Source: Cytobacillus firmus | GTDB lineage: Bacteria > Bacillota > Bacilli > Bacillales > Cytobacillaceae | Direction: 5' to 3' | Assembly (NCBI RefSeq): GCF_023612095.1 | Contig: NZ_CP086235.1 | Span: forward strand, 2,739,501 to 2,803,500 | DNA length: 64,000 nucleotides | Shown here: one piece after another, positions 14,247 through 22,142 of the stretch | How positions within the stretch are numbered: position 1 is the stretch's first letter | Layout: each line of letters opens with the position of its first letter | Made by a program: the position numbers and the translations under genes | Notes under the pieces: model-generated | The model's database searches: none | The model's input: the letters and a program-made list of their open reading frames with translations, nothing else | What the model was told of the DNA's origin: nothing

Positions 14247-15629
14247 ATGCTAAGAGTTTTATTTATGGCAGTGATCACATTATATTTGCTGTCCACCTTG
14301 CTTCCGCAGTGGAATATTGATTCTCTCCTTTCTATCTTGTGTTTTATCATCGTCGTTTTGACATTCCGGCTGACAAAGAAATTTGTTCAGATTCTCGGGG
14401 GAGTTTTCCTGACTTTTGGTGCAGTCCTGCTCTGGACAAGCAACTCAGAGTGGCAGCAGTATATTTTTGCTTTTGGACCAATGCTTGATTTGCTTACCAT
14501 GTTTACTTTAATACCCATTTTGGGGATTCCTGTTAAACTGGGACGATACGGGGAAGGTATCCAGGCTATCATTCAAAAACGTGTAAAAACATCTGGTCAT
14601 TTGTATATGATGACTTCTGGAATCTCTTACTTTTTCAGTATTTTCATGAATCTTGCCACCCTGCCCATGACCTATTATTCCATCAGGCCGGCTTTGGGGA
14701 GCTTCCCGGTAAGGAATAAGGAGCGGTTCATGAGCAGGGCCATATCCAGAGGGTTTGCGATGCCTTTAATTTGGGCACCTGTAACTCCTATTGTGGGAAT
14801 TGTGATAACGATGACGGGGGTCAGTTGGGGGTCCATCCTCCCTTATGTCATTCCGCTGAGCATATTTGGATTAGCAATGGATTGGTTTATTGGATCCCGT
14901 CAGTCTCAGCCAATGAAACTCCCGCACTCTTCAGAAGAATCTGTTCATGAAACAGCTGCAGCCCTGGAAGTGACCAATGACGACCGCCCGGGCAGGGTTT
15001 TTCAAATCCTGGTGGCAATCGCTATTTTTAATGTCCTCGTATCCCTTGCAGAGACACAAGTTTCGTTGCCATTCTTAATTCTTGTTTCACTAATCGTCAT
15101 TCCATTTGCTTTCAGCTGGTCCCTTTTGTTACGTAAAGGAAAAGAATTTGGCCATCAGCTGTCAGATCATTTCAATTCCTTCGCTATGAGTATGAAAGAT
15201 CAATTTTTTATCTTTTTATCAACAGGCTTTTTTATCTCAGCGATTAATATTTCGAAGGCAAATGAACTTCTTTTTGACTGGATTGCAGCTTTTATAAGTG
15301 TAGCCGGAGTCGAGATTTTCCTGATTCTCCTGCCTTTGATTCCTTTAGGGCTGGCCTTTCTGGGCCTCCATCCAGCCGTTTCCCTGGCATTGATGATTGA
15401 AGGAGTAAACCCGGATGCCATCGGAATTTCTCCTCATATCCTGACAGTCGCCATGCTGTCCGGGGCGGTTTCCGCCTTCTTAGTAGGTCCATATAATGCA
15501 ACTCTTGGTCTCATGTCTAACATTATCAAAGTCGATTCCTACAAAGTCTCCAGCTGGAATCTTCCTTTTGCGGCAGTATATGTTGCCTGCGTAATGTTCT
15601 ATTTGTTTTTGCTGGAAAGATTGCTCTAA
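14247..15629 (+). CDS. Multi-pass membrane permease, likely anion/carboxylate transporter
   Basis: A 460-aa polytopic protein with about 10-12 hydrophobic segments and a polar cytoplasmic loop near residues 215-245 (SRQSQPMKLPHSSEESVHE). It has a pair of conserved-looking half-repeats: MNLATLPMTYYSIRPAL in the first half and VGPYNATLGLMSNII near the end, with prolines and asparagines inside membrane segments as in the ion transporter (IT/DctM-like) superfamily. I do not place it in a named family. GAGGGTG 5-6 bases ahead supports the ATG at 14247 over the one at 14232. With operator O8 upstream it is probably the importer, or one of two, for the compound degraded by this cluster. Confidence 0.7.
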   Translation: MLRVLFMAVITLYLLSTLLPQWNIDSLLSILCFIIVVLTFRLTKKFVQILGGVFLTFGAVLLWTSNSEWQQYIFAFGPMLDLLTMFTLIPILGIPVKLGRYGEGIQAIIQKRVKTSGHLYMMTSGISYFFSIFMNLATLPMTYYSIRPALGSFPVRNKERFMSRAISRGFAMPLIWAPVTPIVGIVITMTGVSWGSILPYVIPLSIFGLAMDWFIGSRQSQPMKLPHSSEESVHETAAALEVTNDDRPGRVFQILVAIAIFNVLVSLAETQVSLPFLILVSLIVIPFAFSWSLLLRKGKEFGHQLSDHFNSFAMSMKDQFFIFLSTGFFISAINISKANELLFDWIAAFISVAGVEIFLILLPLIPLGLAFLGLHPAVSLALMIEGVNPDAIGISPHILTVAMLSGAVSAFLVGPYNATLGLMSNIIKVDSYKVSSWNLPFAAVYVACVMFYLFLLERLL

Positions 15630-15633
15630 TAGG

Positions 15634-15666
15634 AAAAGCTGCTGAAAATTAATCAGCAGCTTTTTT
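15634..15666. terminator. Bidirectional terminator between permease and reductase
   Basis: AAAAGCTGCTGA / TCAGCAGCTTTT stem with T6 on one strand and A4 on the other. It serves both convergent genes and overlaps the 3' end of the reductase gene. Confidence 0.85.
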
Positions 15667-16329
15667 ATTAGATTCCTGTATTTCCTTCACAATCTCTTTT
15701 GCAAAATGCCCCAAAGTGCCTTCGCTGTAAGACCGGATGACTTCTGGTGCCAGAGAAGTCAGCGCCCTTTTAACATAGGCTGGGTGATACCCTTTTCCTG
15801 TTAAATCATTCTCAATTTCAACAGCCGTTTTGACAGCATAATAGGTTGCCAGTTTATTTATTTCTGCTACTCTCTCTTCACTGTCTTTTATGATTTCCCC
15901 TACTGGTCTGAATAGGTCCTGGACAGGAGCGGGGAGATGGTCCTCAGTAATAAATAATCCCTTTCCATTCTCCATTAAGTCTCTTGAATGCCCCATGTAT
16001 TTCAACCCAAACACTTTACAGGAAGGGAACCTTTCTTTAATTTCTTTCGTTAGAAGCGCGGTCGCCATATTAATGAAGGTAATCGAAGAATTCTCTGGAA
16101 TTATGCTATCCATAAAAGAAATCACTTTTCCAGCCGGCAATGCGAGCAGAATAATATCTAAATGTCTCAACTCGTTAACAGTCACAGGATTTGCGTTAGG
16201 ATACCTTTCAGCAAATTGTTCTGCCTTTGACCTGTCGGGATGAAAAATACCTATTGAAAAGTTTGATTGATGCCAGTGAGTCATCATCGCCGCACCTAAC
16301 TTACCTATACCTGCTAAGCCAATTTTCAA
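15649..16329 (-). CDS. Small NAD(P)-binding oxidoreductase (F420/P5C reductase-like)
   Basis: A 226-aa protein starting with the Rossmann motif GLAGIGKLGAAMM and a basic residue after the second strand (HPDRSKAEQF), suggesting NADP preference. It resembles the NADP oxidoreductase / pyrroline-5-carboxylate-reductase-like N-terminal domain (PF03807), with a helical C-terminal part. The start is TTG with AGGAGTG 8 bases upstream. The reaction is unknown; reduction or oxidation of a cyclic imine or keto acid would fit. It is convergent to the permease gene, within the cluster, but I see no clear operator copy directly upstream. That 300-base region contains a genomic repeat instead. Confidence 0.65.
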   Translation of the reverse strand: MKIGLAGIGKLGAAMMTHWHQSNFSIGIFHPDRSKAEQFAERYPNANPVTVNELRHLDIILLALPAGKVISFMDSIIPENSSITFINMATALLTKEIKERFPSCKVFGLKYMGHSRDLMENGKGLFITEDHLPAPVQDLFRPVGEIIKDSEERVAEINKLATYYAVKTAVEIENDLTGKGYHPAYVKRALTSLAPEVIRSYSEGTLGHFAKEIVKEIQESNKKAAD

Positions 16330-16401
16330 AATAATATCACTCCTGTCTTTATAAAAGGCTCTTTTCGTATAAATTATTATTTTTCACCTATTAATGTAGC
16401 C

Positions 16402-16532
16402 CGTTGATTTCCGCTACAGGATGCTCGCTTTCCGCGGGGCAGGCGGTGAGCCTCCTCTACGCTGCACGTCTGCGGGGTCTCACCTGTCCCGCTACTCCCG
16501 CAGGAGTCTCGCACCTTCCGCTCCAATCAACG
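16402..16532. repeat. GC-rich intergenic repeat (Bacillaceae MITE-like element)
   Basis: A 131-bp block markedly richer in G+C than its surroundings. It is bounded by the inverted repeat CGTTGATT (16402-16409) and AATCAACG (16525-16532). Inside are TTTCCGCGGGGCAGGCGG and GGGTCTCACCTGTCCCGC. I recognise it as an interspersed intergenic repeat common in Bacillus-group genomes. It can fold along much of its length, and its function is unknown. It fills the gene-free gap 16330-16652 together with a terminator. Confidence 0.65.
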
Positions 16533-16580
16533 CAGTAAATAATATACATATAGCAACAAACCTTGCGAAAACAGCCTTAT

Positions 16581-16631
16581 AAAAAAAGCTATCCCCTTAG
16601 TTAGTTTATTCTAACCTTGCAGGATAGCCTT
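16581..16631 (-). terminator. Intrinsic terminator of the 481-aa permease gene
   Basis: On the minus strand AAGGCTATCC ... GGATAGCTT is followed by T6. It lies 20-70 bases past the stop. Confidence 0.7.
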
Positions 16632-16652
16632 GTTTTTTTCAAGCTTACTGTT

Positions 16653-18098
16653 TTACCAGATTAATATGGCAATTAATGTTGCGATAAATAAACTCGCGAC
16701 AACCGGAATAAAGTTTTTCCTGGCCAGCTCCAGCGGTGAAATCTGCAGGAATCCTGCTACTGCGACAAGCGAAGACCAGGCAACAATCGTTCCTCCACCC
16801 CAGATGGCACCCATTTGTCCGATGGCTGCTAATGTAGAAGGATCAATATGGCTTCCACTTGCTAATGCACCCGATAAGGCACCTGTTAACGGCAGCCCGG
16901 AAAAACCGGAACCATCTAAGCCAGTGATCAGACCGACAATTAAGAGGCCAAATCCTGCAATAAAGGCGTTCTCAGGAATATAAGCCTGGCCTGCCTGTAT
17001 CATATCAAATAAAAAAGCAGGTTTGGCAGCGCTTTCATCCAACGATAAAATTGTGCCGGTAAAGTCTGAGCTTCCCATAAAGAAGAATCCTGCTATTGGA
17101 ATTACCGGAGCCATCGCTCTGAAGGCAAACACGAAGCCTTCCGTTAAATGCTCGCTTATCTTATCTAAAGCATGGATGCGATTAAATGCCACAGTGGCAA
17201 GCACCAATAAAAGAGTCGCAACACCGCCAATAAAAGCAGCTCCATCTGTTCCTTCAAAGCCTGACCCACCTGTTATTTTGGTTGAGAACATATAAATCAT
17301 AACACCCAGCATCGATAAAGGCACTAATACAGCAAAAACCTTGCCCCATGTATTTTTTCTCTGAATGATTTCAGCACTTTCTTCAGCCGTAGCAGCAAGC
17401 TCATTCGCTACACCAAAAAAAGCAGCATCTTCAGGGTTTAGAGAGGAGTCATGGTTCCCATTTTTCACGATTGATTTTCTATGCGCCACATAAACATAGG
17501 TCAATGCAAGTACACCTGTAATGACGGAAAGAACCAGTGTCTTATCCGCAACCATCGCTTTATCAATTCCAGCTGCTTTAGCACTGAGCATCGGTGCTAC
17601 CTGCATGATATAGTCTGATGACAATGCCATTCCCTGACCAGCAATGACAATAACCATGGCTGCCGTCATTACAGGCAGCCCAGCTCTGACTGCTGCGGGT
17701 ACAAGCAGGGCACAGATAAGCGGGACAGCAGGTGTTGGCCAGAAAAAGAGAGAAATTACATAGGTTGTAACCATTAATACTAAATAGGAAATATGCCCAT
17801 TCACCATAACCTTCTCAATCGGACCAATAAGCCTTTTGTCAGCTCCCAAATCCTTCAATGAATTAAGAAGCGCGATCATGAGAGAAATGATTAAGAATAT
17901 ACTGAATAACTCTTTTGCTGCGAGGAGATTAGCATTAAATACAGCCTGAAAGCCAGCGATCAGACTGCCTTTATAAATAACTGCCACAAAGAAAGTTCCA
18001 ATAATAACCGGCAGGACAACGCCTCTTCTAAAAAGCATCGTTGCGATGACAGACACAGTAACAATTGCATAGACCCAGTGAGCAAATGTTAACTCCAT
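16653..18098 (-). CDS. Polytopic permease, probable organic anion transporter
   Basis: A 481-aa integral membrane protein with about 11-12 segments. It contains FFWPTPAVPLICALLVPAAVRAG in the first half and GLITGLDGSGFSGLPLTGAL plus IWGGGTIVAWSS in the second. Glycine/proline/serine-rich re-entrant-like loops in both halves are usual for GntP/DctM/NhaC-type secondary transporters. I cannot name the substrate. A polar central loop (about 205-245, HRKSIVKNGNHDSSLNPED) is cytoplasmic. GGAGGGG precedes the ATG. Operator O9 (18260-18276) and half-site O10 lie upstream, so it belongs to the GntR regulon and is a second candidate importer alongside the one at 14247. Confidence 0.75.
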   Translation of the reverse strand: MELTFAHWVYAIVTVSVIATMLFRRGVVLPVIIGTFFVAVIYKGSLIAGFQAVFNANLLAAKELFSIFLIISLMIALLNSLKDLGADKRLIGPIEKVMVNGHISYLVLMVTTYVISLFFWPTPAVPLICALLVPAAVRAGLPVMTAAMVIVIAGQGMALSSDYIMQVAPMLSAKAAGIDKAMVADKTLVLSVITGVLALTYVYVAHRKSIVKNGNHDSSLNPEDAAFFGVANELAATAEESAEIIQRKNTWGKVFAVLVPLSMLGVMIYMFSTKITGGSGFEGTDGAAFIGGVATLLLVLATVAFNRIHALDKISEHLTEGFVFAFRAMAPVIPIAGFFFMGSSDFTGTILSLDESAAKPAFLFDMIQAGQAYIPENAFIAGFGLLIVGLITGLDGSGFSGLPLTGALSGALASGSHIDPSTLAAIGQMGAIWGGGTIVAWSSLVAVAGFLQISPLELARKNFIPVVASLFIATLIAILIW

Positions 18099-18259
18099 AT
18101 ATTCCCCTCCGTTTTTCGTTATAAAATTAACTCCCTATAAAAGATTGCAAAAGACAGATTGCAGGAGGCATTCTGTTTATCTATGGCTGACTATGTAATA
18201 CCCCGACATTAGACTTCACGAGAAGAGCTTGTAACATTTCCCAAATAGAATACAGCATT

Positions 18260-18276
18260 TGGTGGATTGTATACCA
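18260..18276. promoter_or_regulatory. GntR operator O9
   Basis: Reverse complement TGGTATACAATCCACCA: perfect left half and spacer, and terminal ACCA in the right half. It is 162 bases upstream of the 481-aa permease. Confidence 0.55.
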
Positions 18277-18291
18277 AGTTAGTCGAAAAAC

Positions 18292-18440
18292 AAAAAAGCG
18301 CTATTCATGGATGACTTGATTATCTGCTAATACACCGCTTTTATCATACTATATCAATCTCTTATGCTCTCTAAATGTGCAGCCCCCTTCGAAATGCATT
18401 CATGGTCGAGAACACCCGGACTATAACCACCTCTCCTTTT
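18292..18440 (-). ncRNA. Candidate small RNA or leader RNA ending in a terminator
   Basis: In the 547-base gene-free stretch 18099-18645. On the minus strand a GGAGAGG-containing start (about 18436) leads through a segment with no convincing reading frame to a long hairpin (AAAAGCG ... CGCTTTT, 18292-18342, with inner TATT/AATA pairing) and then T6. A terminator with no gene before it, standing between the two divergent genes, suggests a short transcript or an attenuated leader of the permease gene. Confidence 0.3.
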
Positions 18441-18453
18441 CACTATTTTTAAC

Positions 18454-18464
18454 TTGTATACTAT
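18454..18464. promoter_or_regulatory. GntR half-site O10 (weak)
   Basis: TTGTATACTAT in the divergent intergenic region; the TTGTATAC core is shared with the other sites. Confidence 0.3.
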
Positions 18465-18584
18465 AATAACACTAAAAATATCTATTGTGCAAATAATTTT
18501 GAAAATTTTGATGTTTTAATATTTTCTATAAAATTTATTGCTCTCTTAATCGTTTTAGATTAAATTCTATGATAAAATTGCATA

Positions 18585-18601
18585 AAGTATATCGTATACC
18601 A
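18585..18601. promoter_or_regulatory. GntR operator O11
   Basis: Reverse complement TGGTATACGATATACTT: 7-3-7 palindrome with a changed centre and one outer mismatch pair. It is 45 bases before the aspartate-dehydrogenase-like gene. Confidence 0.65.
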
Positions 18602-18645
18602 AATTCTATACGGTTTTAGGGGGAATCCCAAGAAGGAGTGATATA

Positions 18646-19452
18646 ATGCTTAAAGCTGGAATTATCGGTTATGGAACACTGGGGAAAACCATAGCGGAAT
18701 TAATAGAAGCCGGCCATGCTGGTAACGTAGAGTTAAAGTCTGTGCTGGTTAGAAGTTATAAAGGTGCAGAGGATGCTGACAAACATGCAAACGCCCTTAC
18801 GTCAGATGAAGGTGATTTTTTTAATGAAGATTTAGATATAATCATAGAGTCAGCAGGACATCAGGCATTGCATAAGTTCGGGGAGAAAGTGCTGGCAAAT
18901 GGAAGCCATCTTGTGGTGCTTTCTGTTGGAGCATTAGGAGACACCGGTTTTTATGAAAAACTGAAGGCTGTGGCCAAACAGCATAACCGGCAGATCTTTG
19001 TCCCCTCTGCAGCTATAGCCGGCCTGGACCGGATTGCAGCGGGAGCATTGGGTGAGATTGAAGAAATCACCTTAATTACAAGAAAGCATCCCCGCAGCTG
19101 GAGAGGTACGATCGCGGAAGAAAAAGTGGATTTACATACACTGTCTGAACCATTCTGTATTTATGAAGGAAATGCCCGGGAGTCATCCAGGCTGTTTCCG
19201 CAGAGCGTGAATGTTTCAGCAGCCCTTAGCCTTGCAGGAGTCGGCTTTGAAGCAACAAAGGTGAAGGTGTATGCTGATCCGACTATCCAATCAAACACAC
19301 ATACCATCAAGGCTAAGGGTTATTTCGGCGAAGTGGAGATATCTGTTTCGAATGTTCCTTATGAGGAAAATCCAAAATCCAGTCCCATTGTCGCCATGAG
19401 TGTGGCTAAGGTTTTAAAAAATTTAACTTCATCATTTGTGATTGGAGTCTAA
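18646..19452 (+). CDS. Aspartate-dehydrogenase-like enzyme
   Basis: A 268-aa protein of the L-aspartate dehydrogenase (NadX, DUF108) family. It has the N-terminal Rossmann motif GIIGYGTLGKTIAELI, the mid-segment HLVVLSVGALGD and PSAAIAGLDRIAAG, and a C-terminal domain with AALSLAGVGFEATKVKVYADP and SNTHTIKAKG. Family members oxidise L-aspartate to iminoaspartate (then oxaloacetate and ammonia) or run in reverse. Several members have shifted substrates, so this is not proof of aspartate as the substrate. There is no nadA/nadC nearby, which argues against NAD synthesis. AAGGAGTG precedes the ATG. Operator O11 lies 45 bases upstream, which links it to the catabolic regulon. RidA (5919-6392) could hydrolyse an imine product. 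Confidence 0.8.
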   Translation: MLKAGIIGYGTLGKTIAELIEAGHAGNVELKSVLVRSYKGAEDADKHANALTSDEGDFFNEDLDIIIESAGHQALHKFGEKVLANGSHLVVLSVGALGDTGFYEKLKAVAKQHNRQIFVPSAAIAGLDRIAAGALGEIEEITLITRKHPRSWRGTIAEEKVDLHTLSEPFCIYEGNARESSRLFPQSVNVSAALSLAGVGFEATKVKVYADPTIQSNTHTIKAKGYFGEVEISVSNVPYEENPKSSPIVAMSVAKVLKNLTSSFVIGV

Positions 19453-19454
19453 TA

Positions 19455-19490
19455 AAAAATAAGAAAGAGCTTCTGCTCTTTCTTATTTTT
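19455..19490. terminator. Bidirectional terminator between convergent genes
   Basis: AAAAATAAGAAAGAGC / GCTCTTTCTTATTTTT, a perfect 16-bp stem with a 4-base loop. It overlaps the stop codon of gntR 2. Confidence 0.85.
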
Positions 19491-20157
19491 TATTTTCACT
19501 CTGCTGAACAGCTTCAATGTATGCTTTTTTTGAATTTTCAATATGTATTTTGGTCAGGTATTCAGCCATTTCCATTTCTTTGTTGACAATGGCTTCCATG
19601 ATTTTTAAATGCTCCTCCATGGACTGCTTTGCCCTGCCGGGATTTTTATGCCCGATTTTGGCAAATGCTCGAATATAATCGGATAACCCGCTCAGCATCT
19701 CATATAGCTTCACATTTTTGGCGGAGCTATATAGGAGATGGTTGAGCTCCCTATGTAATTCAGCAACATCCTCTTCAGGATTATTAAGGTATTCCTTGAC
19801 CTTTATTATGCTTCCTGCGAACTTGCTTTCCATTTCATCATCCAGCTTCTGGACGGCTAATTTTGCTGCCAGTACTTCAAGTGATGATAAAATGGTAAAC
19901 ACTTCGATAATTTCCTTTTCAGAAATATCGGCAACGATTACACCTTTTCTTGGAACTGTCTTAACAAATCCTTGTGATTCCAGGCGGAATAGCGCTTCGC
20001 GAATTGGCGTCCTGCTGATATTTAACCGCTCAGCAAGTTCCCGTTCAACCAGCCGGTCTCCCGCTTTAAATTCCCCGTCCAAAATAAGATCCTTAATATG
20101 CAGATAAACCCTCTCGCGTATCGAGATCAGATTATCTTCCGTCCAGTTATTAACCAT
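19483..20157 (-). CDS. GntR family (FadR/FCD type) regulator 2
   Basis: A 224-aa protein with an N-terminal winged helix (LNISRTPIREALFRLESQG, then KTVPRKGV) that is almost the same as in regulator 1 (7134-7820). The FCD domains are related but diverged, for instance NSEHIQMNRLIN in regulator 1 against AELHRELNHLLY here. Both therefore should bind the TGGTATACAATATACCA operator but could respond to different ligands. The gene is alone at the far edge of the cluster, convergent with the dehydrogenase gene. GGGAAAGGA precedes the ATG. I see no copy of the operator in front of it, so it may not be autoregulated through this motif. Confidence 0.88.
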   Translation of the reverse strand: MVNNWTEDNLISIRERVYLHIKDLILDGEFKAGDRLVERELAERLNISRTPIREALFRLESQGFVKTVPRKGVIVADISEKEIIEVFTILSSLEVLAAKLAVQKLDDEMESKFAGSIIKVKEYLNNPEEDVAELHRELNHLLYSSAKNVKLYEMLSGLSDYIRAFAKIGHKNPGRAKQSMEEHLKIMEAIVNKEMEMAEYLTKIHIENSKKAYIEAVQQSENKK

Positions 20158-20261
20158 TCCTTTCCCTCTTTCTCTCTTTAGTATCCATACTGCCCATTAT
20201 AACTTACCTGTAAGGGTAACAGCAATTTTTTCCTGATGTACCAAGGAGTTCAACTTAATGT

Positions 20262-20882
20262 TTACGGCACATTCATTTTTTCTATCTCTCCTCTGGAAGT
20301 CCGATCGTTAGCCGCTACACGCGAAATAATCTCCGCAATGATTTCAGCCAGTTTTAAAACCATATATAATCTCGTGCTATTTAAGGAGTGTACAGGTGTT
20401 AATGGATCCAGAGTATTTACAATCGCCTTCAAATGATAATCACCCACACTTGGCAGAACCCGATTCACTGCATTGCCAGGAATAAACGATCCTTCTCTGA
20501 TTAAAATATAGCCGATTTGCCTTTCGTCCCCGAGGCAGGCGTCTATGCCAAATATAAAAGGATCATGATGCGTTTCCTTTATTCCTTTAAGAACCGTTTT
20601 GATATTTAATGCGTGAACAGGGTCCTTTAGAGTCCCATATACTGGATACTGGATGTTCTTTTCTTTGAGGATCTTTCCTGTGAGTGGCCCAAGAGAGTCT
20701 CCAGTTGAGCGGTCCGACCCAATGCACAAAATAACGATTTCCCTGGATGAGCTGTAAAAAATCTGTTCCAGCTTTGATACCATTTTTTCAATTTCCGCCT
20801 CTTCCGTTGTTTCTTTAATGGAAATATAGCTTGCTGCATCAACGATTTTATTGGTCTTTTTACCTGATGAAAATGGCCACAT
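20262..20882 (-). CDS. yyaC: Spore protease-like protein YyaC
   Basis: A 206-aa protein of the YyaC family (DUF1256), related to the germination protease Gpr and to HybD-type peptidases. Diagnostic segments are VILCIGSDRSTGDSLGPLTG and FGIDACLGDERQIGYILI. The family is restricted to endospore formers and is normally made during sporulation; its exact substrate is not established. GGAGGG precedes the ATG. It is not part of the neighbouring catabolic cluster. Confidence 0.88.
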   Translation of the reverse strand: MWPFSSGKKTNKIVDAASYISIKETTEEAEIEKMVSKLEQIFYSSSREIVILCIGSDRSTGDSLGPLTGKILKEKNIQYPVYGTLKDPVHALNIKTVLKGIKETHHDPFIFGIDACLGDERQIGYILIREGSFIPGNAVNRVLPSVGDYHLKAIVNTLDPLTPVHSLNSTRLYMVLKLAEIIAEIISRVAANDRTSRGEIEKMNVP

Positions 20883-20936
20883 ATTTGTCCCTCCTTTCCG
20901 ACATAATTTTTTATTTTTTAATCCTCATTATTTTTA

Positions 20937-20953
20937 AATGATAATCATTCTTA
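20937..20953. promoter_or_regulatory. Fur-box-like sequence (weak)
   Basis: AAATGATAATCATTCTT contains TGATAATCATT, resembling part of the Fur 7-1-7 box with about two mismatches. It lies in the yyaC/EamA divergent region; the neighbouring genes are not iron genes, so caution is needed. Confidence 0.22.
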
Positions 20954-21125
20954 GTGTAAACCAGGAAAACAGCAATTGAAAATTTATTTATACATTATTT
21001 ACTACCCTGACCTTCGGCGGCATATCCACGGAATTTTGATTTTATTCCTTCAATCATACATGAAGTACAAGCTGATATTCATCTCAAATTTGCTTAAAAA
21101 TAACTATTTCGACTTTCGAAAAAGA

Positions 21126-21134
21126 TGTTATAAT
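21126..21134 (+). promoter_or_regulatory. Extended -10 promoter of the EamA gene
   Basis: TGTTATAAT, a perfect extended -10 (TGnTATAAT), 40 bases before the TTG start. The -35 match is poor (TTTCGA). Confidence 0.5.
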
Positions 21135-21174
21135 ACTATTTATAAAATTTTTACAGAAATGAAGGCGAGTTTGT

Positions 21175-22110
21175 TTGAAAAAGAGATTATGGCTTATCTA
21201 TGGAATGCTGACTTTGGCTACTGCCACATGGGGCAGCGCATTTATTGCCGGCAAGTTTGCTGTTCAAAGCTTTGAACCTGCAACTGTTGCTTTTTTGAGG
21301 TTTTTGGGAGCTGCCATCCTGCTTTATCCACTCATGTGGATTATGGAGAAAGATCGGCAACGGCCAAATTTAAAAGATCATGGACTATTTGCTCTGTTGG
21401 GCCTGACTGGAATTACACTGTATAATATTTGTTTCTTTCTGGCCACAAAACACGCACCCGTGATTAAAAGCTCATTATTTATTGCATCAAACCCGGTTCT
21501 TATTGTCCTTTTATCTGGACTATTTCTTAAAGAAAAAATTACGAAAAATCATGTCATTGGAATGGCAGTTGCTTTGACAGGTGTAGTGTTTATTATTACA
21601 GATGGCCATCTGCTCACGCTTTTCCAATATGGCTTTGAACCAATTGATTTCGTATTGCTTGGCGCTGTCGTAAGCTGGGCCATTTATAGTGTTGTGGGGA
21701 AAGTGGTATTAAAAAAATTCAGCTCAGTGGAATCGACCACATATGCAGTTGCCTATGGTACCTTATTTCTATTGCCGTTTGCTTCTGCTGAAACAACGTG
21801 GATGGACATCCAGCAAGCCAGCTTTACAACCTGGGCAGCTATCGCTCATATGAGTATCTTTGTTACCGTTGTTTCTTTTGTCATGTATTATAACGGGATT
21901 AAAGAGATCGGAGCAGCCAAGGCTTCTATTTTTATTAATGTGATGCCGGTGTCAGCTGTTATCATGGCTACAGTCTTTTTAGGTGAAACGTTCACCATTG
22001 CGCATGGAATAGGCGCAGCCTTTGTTCTTACGGGGGTATATATAGGAACAAATGCGAAAATGTTTCAAAGAAAGATGAATAAACGGACCATTAAGAATAA
22101 GACTGCATAG
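21175..22110 (+). CDS. EamA/DMT-superfamily transporter
   Basis: A 311-aa membrane protein with ten predicted segments arranged as two EamA repeats (about 8-140 and 160-300). The first repeat carries WGSAFIAGKFAVQSFEPATVAFLRF and KHAPVIKSSLFIASNPVLIVLLS; the second carries AAKASIFINVMPVSAVIMATVFLGE. Such proteins export amino acids or other metabolites; the substrate is not predictable. The start is a TTG with AAGGCGAG upstream. It is monocistronic: a terminator follows immediately and overlaps its stop. The C-terminus is basic (KMNKRTIKNKTA). Confidence 0.85.
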   Translation: MKKRLWLIYGMLTLATATWGSAFIAGKFAVQSFEPATVAFLRFLGAAILLYPLMWIMEKDRQRPNLKDHGLFALLGLTGITLYNICFFLATKHAPVIKSSLFIASNPVLIVLLSGLFLKEKITKNHVIGMAVALTGVVFIITDGHLLTLFQYGFEPIDFVLLGAVVSWAIYSVVGKVVLKKFSSVESTTYAVAYGTLFLLPFASAETTWMDIQQASFTTWAAIAHMSIFVTVVSFVMYYNGIKEIGAAKASIFINVMPVSAVIMATVFLGETFTIAHGIGAAFVLTGVYIGTNAKMFQRKMNKRTIKNKTA

Positions 22111-22123
22111 GTGCTATGCAGTC
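22101..22123. terminator. Terminator between EamA and XRE-TPR genes
   Basis: GACTGCATAG GTGC TATGCAGTC, then TTAGTTTT. It serves the plus strand and possibly the minus strand. Confidence 0.75.
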
Positions 22124-22142
22124 TTAGTTTTGGAGTTTTAGT

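Noticed and set aside
22111..22142. Possible pheromone gene downstream of the XRE-TPR regulator
   Set aside because: Only 32 bases occupied by a terminator separate it from the convergent gene.
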